Assembly: GCA_030695285.1 (NCBI GenBank)
Contig: JAUYTF010000107.1
Span: 1 to 13,155, forward strand
Length of the DNA stretch: 13,155 bases
Origin: Eubacteriales bacterium
GTDB taxonomy: Bacteria > Bacillota > Clostridia > Christensenellales > CAG-138
Reading direction: 5' to 3'
This document shows positions 6,601 through 13,132 of this stretch, piece after piece (position 1 is the stretch's first letter; every line of letters begins with the position of its first letter). The notes below the pieces were generated by a model. It saw nothing but the letters and a program-made list of their open reading frames with translations, was not told the origin of the DNA and searched no databases. A program made the position numbers and the translations under genes.

Positions 6601-7069
6601 AAACCAGCCGCTCGATGAGCGCTCTTGGCTCCAGCGTGTCCCCAACGGAGAGCGAAATCTGGCTGTTTGCAAACGCGCCCTTTGGGGCGAGCGCCTGCAT
6701 GAGCGCGGCGGCACTCGCGGCAACCACGCAAGGTTCGCCGTCGAGCAGGGCCGAGAGAGCAGATATCCGCGCACTCCTGTTTTCGCCGGAGGCGGCGTGC
6801 ACATAGACCAAGGGCGTTTCGCGCGGTAAAAAAAGCTCCGCACGCACGCCAAAGAGCCGCACACTTTCCGTTAGCTGCGTGGCGGTGATGTCCGTCGCGG
6901 TCACAAACAGCACCTGCCGCGTCCGCGCAAGCGTGGCGCAGAGGTGCGCCTTGGCATTGGCGGCAACGCCAAATGCCGCGACCGGGCCTTTGCCCCCCTC
7001 CAGCGCTGTCTGCATGCGCTGGTAGTCCGTCGCGGTATCGAGTAACTGCAATATTGGGTTTTGGTTCAT
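3617..7069 (-). CDS. mfd: Transcription-repair coupling factor Mfd
   Basis: ATP-driven DNA translocase that pushes stalled RNA polymerase off damaged template and recruits the UvrA excision-repair machinery. The 1150-residue product has the usual length. An N-terminal UvrB-like part (about 1-450) is followed by the polymerase-binding module starting near VGDYIVHEAHGVGRF (D481). The RecG-like motor has Walker A GDVGYGKTE (K636), DEEH box 731-734, LTATPIPRTL and the arginine-finger motif QLRGRVGR (900-907). A TRCF domain lies near the C-terminus. No motif is missing. The start is uncertain: ATG 7069 is used, but in-frame TTG 7081 lies four bases after a G6 run, whereas that run is 16 bases from the ATG. 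The gene lies 52 bases after pth and 110 before the foldase gene, all on the minus strand and surely co-transcribed with pth. Confidence 0.97.
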   Translation of the reverse strand: MNQNPILQLLDTATDYQRMQTALEGGKGPVAAFGVAANAKAHLCATLARTRQVLFVTATDITATQLTESVRLFGVRAELFLPRETPLVYVHAASGENRSARISALSALLDGEPCVVAASAAALMQALAPKGAFANSQISLSVGDTLEPRALIERLVSAGYERVEMVEGRGQCAARGDLVDVFAPGEEFPVRIEFFGDEIDQMRTFDAVSQRSVEQIKRVRIRPALETPQPGELTQKALGRITGRNGLSDQEEAWSAGISSVGGDVLLPLLYQKTNTLLDYLDDSAILVADEALLIDEALRTEQLRFAETVKAMLERDEGVAEQGALERGANETLERLHTGRTLLFYALSRTHPQFSSREIVNLESRGAPQFMGAFDEIAREIKRLNQQGEKTVIFAGEQTQELIDNLADYDAHVSALGELPGELPAGKTLILPGQLARGFSYPQMKLNIFTEFEITGRTERAMRRTRTKKQLSFSELSVGDYIVHEAHGVGRFVKVEPLAVQGSTRDYLLIEYRGGDRLYIPTDQLDRVQKYVGGGDEEIGPPLSRLGGAEWTNRVNKARSAAKKLAVDLAALYAERAGAVGFAFSKDTAWQRTFEERFPFELTPDQKQSMQEIKADMEQLRPMDRLLCGDVGYGKTEIALRAVFKALQDGKQAAILVPTTILAQQHYNTMCSRFADFLVRTACLSRFQTAKEREAIKDALATGQIDCVVGTHALLAKNVRYKALGLLVIDEEHRFGVNHKEQIKAMKKTVDVLTLTATPIPRTLNLSMTGIRDISVIETPPEARYPVQTFVMEHSDALVKDALSRELARKGQAYVVSNRVISMELTMRKLETLVPEARITIAHGQMGETQLENAMIDFLEQRYDILLCSTIIESGLDIGNANTLIVLEADKMGLAQLYQLRGRVGRSNRIGYAYFTVQTGRVMNEKAAKRLMAIREFTQFGAGFQLAMRDLEIRGAGSLLGAEQHGHITDVGYEFYVKLIRRAVDEQQGRALEPVTETNVDIPIDAHIPHDYVPSELMRLKAYRRIAEIDSAESLMDVTEEFIDRYGEPPESVTNLMRIAQVKAYAARAFIESVTVREGEAKLRFGENARFDGGKLIAAVSGFEGARLIASDPPAIEIRQKNASSEAITGRLPQFLYTIVRCVDADTGI

Positions 7070-7081
7070 ACTCGGCGTCAA

Positions 7082-7114
7082 GCGTCCCCCCGTGATCCGT
7101 TAAAGTCGGGACGC
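7082..7114 (-). promoter_or_regulatory. Hairpin that includes the mfd ribosome-binding region
   Basis: GCGTCCC (7082-7088) and GGGACGC (7108-7114) pair perfectly over 7 bp around a 19-base loop. On the mRNA the G-rich stretch just upstream of mfd lies in this stem. The stem begins eight bases past the pth stop codon, so a ribosome finishing pth would open it. This suggests translational coupling; only the pairing is seen. Confidence 0.3.
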
Positions 7115-7121
7115 GGGCGGG

Positions 7122-7709
7122 CTATTCGTCCGCCTTTGCCCCGCCGATGTGTCGTTTGTTAAACCTTGCCTGCGCTTGCGAAATCTTGCCTTCCAGTATC
7201 AGGCAGGTCGCGCTGGATGCGTCACAAAACGCGCCGGCAAGCTCCGTCTGCTCTGCTCTGCTGGGCTTGCCCAGCACATGATTTCGTAAATCTGCGCCGT
7301 TGTGGTTGCCAACACCGATGCGCACGCGCGGAAAATTTTCGCTGCCCACGCAGGCGATGATGGAGCGCATGCCGTTGTGCGTGCCCGCGCTGCCCTTGTC
7401 GCGGATGCGAAGCGACCCCACCGGCAGCTCGATGTCGTCATAAAGCACGACGAGGTGCTCTACCGGGCATTTGTAAAAATGCATCAGCGCCTGAATGCAG
7501 TCGCCCGAGAGGTTCATATAGGTCGTGGGTTTGACCAGCACCACGCGCTCGCCATTGTATGCTCCCTCGCCATAGACGCCGGAAAACCCGCGCTTGGTGA
7601 CGCTGATGTGCAGCGCATCTGCCAAAACATCCAGCGCCTGAAAGCCCGCGTTGTGGCGCGAGCGCTTATAGAGCAACCCCGGATTGCCGAGCCCCGCGAT
7701 GACGTGCAT
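7122..7709 (-). CDS. pth: Peptidyl-tRNA hydrolase
   Basis: Cuts the ester bond of peptidyl-tRNAs that drop off the ribosome, freeing tRNA for reuse; essential in most bacteria. The 195-residue product has the bacterial Pth signatures: AGLGNPG at residues 5-11, the catalytic histidine H19 in RHNAGF, KPTTYMNLSG, the aspartate-bearing YDDIELPVG and KGSAGTHNGMRSI, which lines the tRNA-end site. Length is normal. ATG 7709 is chosen because AGAGG lies five bases upstream; a GTG two codons earlier (7715) lies within that ribosome binding region. It is the first gene of the operon, expressed from the promoter at 7773-7801 through a leader with an attenuator-like hairpin. Co-transcription with mfd is common in Bacillota. 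Confidence 0.97.
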   Translation of the reverse strand: MHVIAGLGNPGLLYKRSRHNAGFQALDVLADALHISVTKRGFSGVYGEGAYNGERVVLVKPTTYMNLSGDCIQALMHFYKCPVEHLVVLYDDIELPVGSLRIRDKGSAGTHNGMRSIIACVGSENFPRVRIGVGNHNGADLRNHVLGKPSRAEQTELAGAFCDASSATCLILEGKISQAQARFNKRHIGGAKADE

Positions 7710-7719
7710 AGACACCTCT

Positions 7720-7744
7720 AAAAAGTCGTGATTCTTTGAATCAC
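7720..7744 (-). terminator. Attenuator-like hairpin in the pth leader
   Basis: On the minus strand GTGATTC (7744-7738), loop AAA, GAATCAC (7734-7728), then GAC and five T (7724-7720). The stem is perfect but AT-rich, and the T run ends directly at the pth Shine-Dalgarno sequence. It could end part of the transcripts early or affect translation. I see no competing antiterminator. Confidence 0.4.
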
Positions 7745-7772
7745 TGGCTCACTATTCATATAAAGCCAAATT

Positions 7773-7801
7773 ATCATAGCACGATCCCGCGCTCTTGACA
7801 A
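7773..7801 (-). promoter_or_regulatory. Promoter of the pth-mfd-foldase operon
   Basis: Minus strand: TTGTCA (-35, 7801-7796), exactly 17-bp spacer, TATGAT (-10, 7778-7773). Both boxes match consensus at five of six positions. The start is expected near 7766, giving a leader of about 57 bases. The -35 box overlaps that of the divergent metG promoter by five bases. Confidence 0.75.
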
Positions 7802-7824
7802 CATTACATTGTTGGTGATACGCT
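7795..7824 (+). promoter_or_regulatory. Promoter of the metG T-box transcript
   Basis: Perfect -35 TTGACA (7795-7800), an 18-bp spacer and TACGCT (7819-7824), preceded by TGA, giving an extended -10 (TGn). The -10 core itself matches at only three of six positions. The start is expected near 7831, a few bases before the T-box stem I, which fits T-box leader architecture. Confidence 0.58.
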
Positions 7825-7837
7825 AATACAACTATAT

Positions 7838-8087
7838 GAGCAACGACGGAAAGAGTAAGCAGACCGCGCGTTTGAAGAGAGATTCGGGGTCAGGTGAAAG
7901 CCCGAAATCGCGCCCTTGCCGAACATGGCTCCCGAGCTCCTCGCGGTGAACGCTCCATTCGCCTCAGCCGCGGCGGCCTCCGCCCGATACAGCGGAAACT
8001 TATGCCCCCGTATCTTGGGGAAGTAAGGTGGTTTCTCGGTTCGCTTGTTTTGCGTGCCGTCCTTACATGTGGGCGGCATGCTTTTTT
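7838..8087 (+). promoter_or_regulatory. T-box riboswitch, tRNA-Met type
   Basis: The leader senses uncharged tRNA and lets transcription continue into metG when methionyl-tRNA is scarce. Stem I contains the AGTA loop motif (7854-7857) and a distal arm GATTCGGG...CCCGAAATC. The 3' side of the specifier loop reads GAAC-ATG-GC, with ATG (7925-7927), the Met codon, as specifier, matching the downstream gene. After stems II/III comes the antiterminator: GTAAGG (8023-8028) pairs with CCTTAC (8061-8066). Its bulge holds TGGT (8029-8032), able to pair with the tRNA ACCA end, consistent with the A discriminator of tRNA-Met. The competing terminator is at 8052-8087. The downstream half of the T-box core (GGTGGTTTCTCG) departs from the commoner GGTGGTACCGCG. 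The type is clear; exact 5' boundary is approximate. Confidence 0.92.
8052..8087 (+). terminator. T-box terminator before metG
   Basis: GCGTGCCGTCC (8052-8062) pairs with GGGCGGCATGC (8071-8081) over 11 bp, including G-U pairs, with an 8-base loop and then six T. Bases 8061-8066 are shared with the antiterminator, so the two folds exclude each other. Confidence 0.9.
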
Positions 8088-8168
8088 ATTTTACTTTGAT
8101 TTATAACTTTTATTTTACCAGAATTATGACTTGGCTTTTTGATTGAAATTTCACTGGAGGGCACAAAC

Positions 8169-10202
8169 ATGGCAGAGAAAAAGACGTTTTACATCACCAC
8201 CCCGATCTATTACCCCAGCGCGAGCCTGCACATTGGCCACGCTTACAGCACCGTCGCCACCGACGCCATCGCACGCTATCAGCGCCAGCGCGGGGTTGAG
8301 ACGTTCTTTTTAACGGGTTCGGACGAACACGGACAGAAGATCGAGCGCAAGGCCAAGGATGCGGGTGTCACCCCGCAGGCATATGTGGACAAGATCGTCG
8401 CGGGGTTTAAGGACCTCTGGAAACTGCTAGACATCTCCTATGACGGATTTATCCGCACCACGGACGAGCATCACGTCAAGGCCGTGCAGAAGATGTTTAA
8501 AAAGCTCTACGATCAGGGCGACATCTATAAATCGAAGTACACTGGGCACTATTGCACCCCCTGCGAGAGCTTCTGGCTCGATCGCCAGATCGAGGAAGCG
8601 GGCGGCGCCTGCCCGGACTGCGGCGGCAAACTGGAACTCGTGGAGGAGGAGAGCTATTTCTTCCGGCTCTCGAAGTATGCCGATCGATTGATTCAGTATA
8701 TCAAGGATAACCCGACGTTTATCCAGCCCGTGAGCCGCACCAACGAGATGCTGCAAAACTTCCTCCTGCCCGGCCTTGAAGATCTCTGTGTGAGCCGCAC
8801 GAGCTTCACGTGGGGCATTCCCGTCGATTTTGACGAAAAACACGTGGTCTATGTTTGGTTGGACGCGCTGAGCAACTACATTACCGCGCTTGGGTGGGGA
8901 AGCGATGACGATTCGCTCTATCGAAAATTCTGGCCGGCGGATGTCCACATCGTCGGCAAAGAGATCGTGCGTTTTCACACCATCATCTGGCCGATCATGC
9001 TCATGGCACTCGGTGAGCCGCTCCCCCGTCAGGTGTTCGGCCACGGCTGGCTGGTGCTCGACGGCGGTAAGATGAGTAAAAGCAAGGGCAACGTGGTCGA
9101 TCCCGTGCAGCTCTGCGCGCGCTATGGCGTGGACGCCATCCGCTATTTCCTGCTGCGCGAAGTACCGTTTGGCTCGGACGGAACCTTCTCCAACGAGGCG
9201 CTGATCGCGCGCATCAACACCGACCTTGCCAACGACCTGGGCAACCTACTCAGCCGCACGGTCGCGATGATCGATAAATATTTTGGCGGCGTGCTGCCCG
9301 CCCACGGTGCGGTTGCGGACGAGGACACAGCGCTGATCGAACTAGCGAGCGTTCTACCCGCAAAAGTAGATGCGCAGATGAGCGAGCTGCACATTCCCGA
9401 CGCGCTTGCAGAGATTTGGAAGCTCGTCGGCGCCTGCAATAAATACATTGATGTGACAGCACCCTGGACGCTCGCCAAGAGCGAAGCGGGTCAGGAACGG
9501 CTCAAGACGGTGCTCTACAACCTCGCGGAGAGCCTGCGCATCGTCGCGATTTTGCTCATCCCCTATCTCACGAGCACGCCCGCGAAGATGTTTGCCCAGC
9601 TCGGCGTAGCAAAAGAGCAGACGGCATACGAATCCCTCGCGTGGGGTGGTAGTGTGCCCGGCTCAACCGTGCACAAGGGCGAAGCCCTCTTCCCTCGCAT
9701 CGACGCGGAGGCGGAGCTTGCCTTCTTTGCCGCCGAGGTGGAACAAACGAAAGCAGCGTCGGCTCCGGCGGCGGAAACTGCGCCCGCGGCGGATACTACC
9801 CCGGCGGCTCCGGTAGCACAAGCAGCCCCGATAGCGCCCGCAAAGCACGCGCACGGCGAAGAGGAAACCCCGGCGGAGATCGAGTATGACGACTTTGCGA
9901 AGATCGATTTGCGGCTTGCCAAGGTGATAGCCTGCGAGGAGATCAAGAAGAGCAAAAAACTCTTAAAGCTCACGCTGGAAGTCGGCGCGGAAACGCGCAC
10001 CGTCGTCTCCGGCATCAAGCAATGGTATACGCCGGACGACCTCATCGGCAAGACGGTCGTGCTGGTAGCAAACCTCAAACCCGTCACGCTCTGCGGCGTG
10101 GAGAGCCACGGCATGATCCTCTGTGCCTCCGACGCGGAGGACACCAACCTCTCCGCACTGACCACGCTGGCCGAGATGGAGAGCGGGTTTAAGGTGCGAT
10201 AA
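8169..10202 (+). CDS. metG: Methionyl-tRNA synthetase
   Basis: Charges tRNA-Met (initiator and elongator) with methionine in an ATP-dependent reaction. The 677-residue protein is a class I synthetase: HIGH at 21-24, a zinc knuckle with C129, C132, C148 and C151, and KMSKS at 301-305. The helical anticodon domain follows (about 350-520), then an Ala/Pro-rich linker (about 528-570), and a C-terminal EMAP-II/Trbp111-like tRNA-binding domain (about 575-677, starting near YDDFAKIDLRLAKV), which serves dimerisation and tRNA binding in this form of the enzyme. ATG 8169 is fixed by GGAGG at 8156-8160, eight bases upstream. Expression is governed by the T-box leader. The GNAT gene follows after 41 bases and tatD after that, a common metG-tatD neighbourhood in Bacillota with one extra gene between. 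Nothing is missing. Confidence 0.98.
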   Translation: MAEKKTFYITTPIYYPSASLHIGHAYSTVATDAIARYQRQRGVETFFLTGSDEHGQKIERKAKDAGVTPQAYVDKIVAGFKDLWKLLDISYDGFIRTTDEHHVKAVQKMFKKLYDQGDIYKSKYTGHYCTPCESFWLDRQIEEAGGACPDCGGKLELVEEESYFFRLSKYADRLIQYIKDNPTFIQPVSRTNEMLQNFLLPGLEDLCVSRTSFTWGIPVDFDEKHVVYVWLDALSNYITALGWGSDDDSLYRKFWPADVHIVGKEIVRFHTIIWPIMLMALGEPLPRQVFGHGWLVLDGGKMSKSKGNVVDPVQLCARYGVDAIRYFLLREVPFGSDGTFSNEALIARINTDLANDLGNLLSRTVAMIDKYFGGVLPAHGAVADEDTALIELASVLPAKVDAQMSELHIPDALAEIWKLVGACNKYIDVTAPWTLAKSEAGQERLKTVLYNLAESLRIVAILLIPYLTSTPAKMFAQLGVAKEQTAYESLAWGGSVPGSTVHKGEALFPRIDAEAELAFFAAEVEQTKAASAPAAETAPAADTTPAAPVAQAAPIAPAKHAHGEEETPAEIEYDDFAKIDLRLAKVIACEEIKKSKKLLKLTLEVGAETRTVVSGIKQWYTPDDLIGKTVVLVANLKPVTLCGVESHGMILCASDAEDTNLSALTTLAEMESGFKVR

Positions 10203-10243
10203 AAGCCAAACGCACGGATCATTTCAGATAAGGAGAAAAAACC

Positions 10244-10795
10244 ATGTCCGAGCATATTCTAAAAGACGGGCGCACGCTGATTCTGCGCGATCCGACGCCG
10301 GACGACGCGCAGGAGCTGATCGACTATCTCAAGATCGTCGGCAGCGAAACCGATTTTCTCCTCGCGGATGAGAACGGCATCGAAGGACTAACGCTCGAAG
10401 GCGAGCAAGGCTGGATCACATCCACGCTGGAATCCCCAAACACCAAGATGTTTATCGGAACAATAGACGGAGAAATCGTGCTGGTTTGCGACGTGCGCGC
10501 GGCAGGCAGAATGAGAATCGCGCATGTCGGCAGCATCGCCATCACGATCAAGCGAGCCTACTGGCACCTTGGCATCGGAAAAATCGCCATGCAGGCGATG
10601 ATCGATTTTGCCAAGAGCACGGGTGTGCTGCGCTCGCTCTCGCTGGAGGTGCGCGAAGGGAATGAGAGAGCCATCTCGCTCTATCAGCGCTTCGACTTCG
10701 TCGAAATCGGGCGGCACAAGGCGAGAATCAATGTCCGCGGAACGTATTTTGACGAGATTTTGATGGATCTCGACCTGACGCAGCCTGCGAAATGA
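10244..10795 (+). CDS. GNAT-family N-acetyltransferase
   Basis: Likely transfers an acetyl group from acetyl-CoA to an amine on an unknown substrate. The 183-residue product has the GNAT fold order: N-terminal strand LILRDPTPDDAQELIDYL, central strands MFIGTIDGEIVLVCDVR and AHVGSIAITIKRAYW, the acetyl-CoA pyrophosphate loop HLGIGKIAMQAM (G110 and G112), and the C-terminal motif LEVREGNERAISLYQRFDFVEIGRHK. It resembles the small general acetyltransferases of Bacillota rather than an obvious RimI, since no ribosomal substrate clue is visible. ATG 10244 has AAGGAG eight bases upstream. It follows metG by 41 bases and precedes tatD by 67, so it is probably co-transcribed under the metG T-box. The family is sure; the substrate is not known. 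Confidence 0.92.
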   Translation: MSEHILKDGRTLILRDPTPDDAQELIDYLKIVGSETDFLLADENGIEGLTLEGEQGWITSTLESPNTKMFIGTIDGEIVLVCDVRAAGRMRIAHVGSIAITIKRAYWHLGIGKIAMQAMIDFAKSTGVLRSLSLEVREGNERAISLYQRFDFVEIGRHKARINVRGTYFDEILMDLDLTQPAK

Positions 10796-10862
10796 CGTGC
10801 TGAGAATTCTTGATTCTCCATCATCCGCAACCCGCATAATAAAAAACACAGAAAGAGAAACC

Positions 10863-11633
10863 ATGCAATTATTTGACACCCATGCGCATTTGCTCGACGA
10901 CCAGTTTGACCTAGACCGCAACGCACTCATCGCCTCACTTCCGGAGGCGGGGGTAAGTGGCTTTGTAGAAGCCTGCGTCGAGGCGGAAGATATCCCGAAG
11001 ATTCAGGCGCTCACGCTGCTCTATGACTTTGTCTACGGCAGCGCGGGCATCCATCCGCACGCCGCCAGCAAGGCAGACAACACAAACCTCCTTCGCGTGG
11101 AGCGCGCACTGGCGCAAAAGAAGATCGTCGCCGTCGGCGAGATCGGGCTGGACTATCACTACGACTTCTCCCCGCGCGAGGCACAGCGGGAAGCGCTTAG
11201 TAACCAACTCGACCTCGCAATCGCCGCAAAAAAGCCCGTCATCATTCACGATCGCGAGGCACACGGGGACGTGATGGCGATGCTCTCCGCGCGAAAGGGC
11301 CGGTTGGGCGGCGTGCTGCATTGTTATTCGGGTAGCTATGAAGACGCGGTGAAGTACATAGACATGGGGTATTATATCGCCTTTGGCGGCGCGCTGACGT
11401 TTAAAAACGCCACCAAGCAGCGCGCGATTGCGGAAAAACTCCCGCTTTCCCGCCTCTTGATCGAGACCGACTGCCCTTATATGACGCCGGAGCCACACAG
11501 AGGCGAGCGCAACAGCCCGCTGCTGATCCACCTCACGCTTGAGATGCTCGCCAAAGTACGCGGCATCTCTATCGAAGAAGCGGCAAATGCGGTGAACCAG
11601 AACGCGACGGATTTATTCGGGATTTCGCTGTAA
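10863..11633 (+). CDS. tatD: TatD-family metal-dependent hydrolase (nuclease)
   Basis: TatD proteins are metal-dependent TIM-barrel phosphodiesterases with DNase or 3' exonuclease activity, linked to DNA and RNA quality control. The 256-residue product carries the full ligand set: H7 and H9 (DTHAH), E93 (GEIGLDY), H129 (VIIHDREAH), H153 (HCYSGS) and D203 (ETDCPYMTPEP). Length is normal. I chose ATG 10863 because the canonical N-terminal QLFDTHAHL begins there; the ribosome binding site is weak (AAGAGA). An open stretch upstream to 10797 looks non-coding and contains a small palindrome (GAGAAT/ATTCTC, 10802-10818). It is the last gene of the metG transcript, followed by a bidirectional terminator. 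Identity is strong; substrate preference within the family is open. Confidence 0.96.
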   Translation: MQLFDTHAHLLDDQFDLDRNALIASLPEAGVSGFVEACVEAEDIPKIQALTLLYDFVYGSAGIHPHAASKADNTNLLRVERALAQKKIVAVGEIGLDYHYDFSPREAQREALSNQLDLAIAAKKPVIIHDREAHGDVMAMLSARKGRLGGVLHCYSGSYEDAVKYIDMGYYIAFGGALTFKNATKQRAIAEKLPLSRLLIETDCPYMTPEPHRGERNSPLLIHLTLEMLAKVRGISIEEAANAVNQNATDLFGISL

Positions 11634-11648
11634 AACCGACCGTATCAA

Positions 11649-11677
11649 AAAGGGCGCTCCGTAAAAGAGCGTCCTTT
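11649..11677. terminator. Bidirectional terminator between tatD and the glycosyltransferase gene
   Basis: AAAGGGCGCTC (11649-11659) pairs with GAGCGTCCTTT (11667-11677) over 11 bp with one G-U pair and a 7-base loop. It starts 15 bases past the tatD stop. On the minus strand it is followed by TTTTT, so it may serve the convergent gene as well. Confidence 0.75.
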
Positions 11678-11749
11678 GTGTTGTCTGCTGCCTGTTCCCC
11701 GTCTGCGTGCGATACTTTCGTACACGTATACTCTGCACGGTCAACGTTT

Positions 11750-11783
11750 AAGGGAGCTGCTCGCTCTCGCTCCCAGCTCCCTT
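11750..11783 (+). terminator. Second hairpin downstream of tatD
   Basis: AAGGGAGCTG (11750-11759) pairs perfectly with CAGCTCCCTT (11774-11783) around a 14-base loop, followed by TGTTTCTCTT. It may be a back-up terminator for the metG-GNAT-tatD transcript. No gene lies between the two hairpins. The rest of the gap (11784-11884) shows only GC-rich short palindromes near 11849-11862. Confidence 0.5.
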
Positions 11784-11884
11784 TGTTTCTCTTAATCTAC
11801 TGCTCTACCCCAACTATTGACGGAGAGCCGATATAGGAGAGGAATTTTCGGCGAATCCGCCGCCGGCTGCCGCCACTTATCGCG

Positions 11885-13132
11885 TTATATTTGCCGCAGT
11901 ATTGCTGTTTGAATCAGCTTTTGCCAGGTTGTCTGGGCGAGGCGGAACTGAGCCGCGTGCTTGGGCGCGTTTGCCTGATATTCCTCCAGCTCGCTTAAAA
12001 CCTTCAAAAAACCATCGTTCTGAAAATAGTTGGCGAGCTTGGGCAGAACCTCGGAGAGCGTTTTTCTCATACTGTCGATCTCCTCGGTAAATCCTTGCGG
12101 ATTTGTGATGTACACCAGCAGCGGCTTGTATCGAACCCATCCGATGCACGCACTTAAAAACCGCGTGATGATCGCCTGAGAATCCGCCTTAATCGGTGCC
12201 AGTTCTATGGGGAGAACACCGCTGAGAATGTTTTTATAGCTCGAAAACCCGTCGTGGAACGCGTAAACCGGAATCTCCAGCACTATTCGATCGTGCAGCA
12301 TAGTGGAAAGAAATGTATCTTCGCCGCGCGCTCCGGGCGGATTGAAAAACGGAAATGTCCGTTCAGGCTTCGTCAGGTTGATGCAAAGATTCGCGCCGGA
12401 AATGAATTTGCAGCATTTTGTTTCGCGCACTTCCTGCGGTTGCCGCTTCATCAACACCTCAGTTGAAGCGTACGTGACCCCACCTGAGCGCATCAAGCGT
12501 CGCATGTTGTCCCAGTTGATGATGTCGTTGCTGATGGCTTCGATAAACAACCGGAAATCATCCTCGGTAAAGTCTTCGCAAAACGGAATCTGCGGTATTG
12601 GTGATACATAGCCGCAATGGAGGCCGTTCGTATAATCGGCGTTGGGTATATCCTGCAGATGGGAGAGAATGATGTGCTGTCCGCTCCAGAGGCAGACGTC
12701 TTGGCTCTTGGTGACCGCAAGGGGATATTCGTCGTCATCCAGAAAGAGCAAATAGTCCATGTTGTTCTCCAGCGCCGCAAAGAGAATCGCATTGCGCTTG
12801 CCCGCGTAGCCGGAACCGAACACGCTGCGCAGCTCCGCCTTCTGAAATTGATCGTGTCGTTCGAGACGCTCAATATTCTTAAGCGCAATTTTCGCACCGA
12901 TGAATACGATATGATCGAATAGATCGACGATGTCCTGGCTCAGGTTTGTATAGTCGGTGGACTGCGTTTTCAGATAGTCTGTATCGTATGCCACAAACAG
13001 ATTTAGGCTGACCTTATAATCATCGGGTAGTTTTTTTTTCGCTTCCAGCCAGTTTCTGATGTAGGCGCTCAGCACCTTCCGGAAACTCCTTCTGCCAGTT
13101 GCAAATCCGATTCCCAGTTGAACAGTCTTCAT
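11885..13132 (-). CDS. GT-A-type glycosyltransferase (family 2-like)
   Basis: Probably transfers a sugar from a nucleotide-sugar donor during surface polysaccharide or glycoprotein assembly. The 415-residue product has GT-A marks: an N-terminal strand LGIGFATGRRS, GKRN at 111-114 (the donor-site basic stretch), the metal-binding acidic motif LLFLDDDEYP (D132-D134, E135), and GEDT at 270-273, in the position of the acceptor-side acidic motif. There is no membrane segment, so it is cytoplasmic. ATG 13132 is firmly set by AGGAGG (13139-13144) six bases upstream. It is convergent with tatD; its promoter and any partners lie beyond the window. Hand counts give about 42% GC in 12841-13020 against 62% in 9181-9240 of metG, suggesting acquisition as part of a polysaccharide locus. 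Donor and acceptor cannot be told. Confidence 0.85.
   Translation of the reverse strand: MKTVQLGIGFATGRRSFRKVLSAYIRNWLEAKKKLPDDYKVSLNLFVAYDTDYLKTQSTDYTNLSQDIVDLFDHIVFIGAKIALKNIERLERHDQFQKAELRSVFGSGYAGKRNAILFAALENNMDYLLFLDDDEYPLAVTKSQDVCLWSGQHIILSHLQDIPNADYTNGLHCGYVSPIPQIPFCEDFTEDDFRLFIEAISNDIINWDNMRRLMRSGGVTYASTEVLMKRQPQEVRETKCCKFISGANLCINLTKPERTFPFFNPPGARGEDTFLSTMLHDRIVLEIPVYAFHDGFSSYKNILSGVLPIELAPIKADSQAIITRFLSACIGWVRYKPLLVYITNPQGFTEEIDSMRKTLSEVLPKLANYFQNDGFLKVLSELEEYQANAPKHAAQFRLAQTTWQKLIQTAILRQI

Noticed and set aside
7804..8106. Short open frames on both strands between pth and metG
   Set aside because: The region is explained by the T-box leader; the frames lack ribosome binding sites and cross the terminator.
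10802..10818. GAGAAT/ATTCTC palindrome between the GNAT gene and tatD as a terminator
   Set aside because: Only a 6-bp AT-rich stem and no T run; unlikely to stop transcription.
10797..10862. N-terminal extension of tatD
   Set aside because: The TatD family begins at the DTHAH motif; the added stretch has no homology-like features and contains a palindrome.
11678..11790. Small RNA gene between the two hairpins after tatD, with TATACT (11727-11732) as -10
   Set aside because: No acceptable -35 box and the RNA would be almost only the terminator itself.
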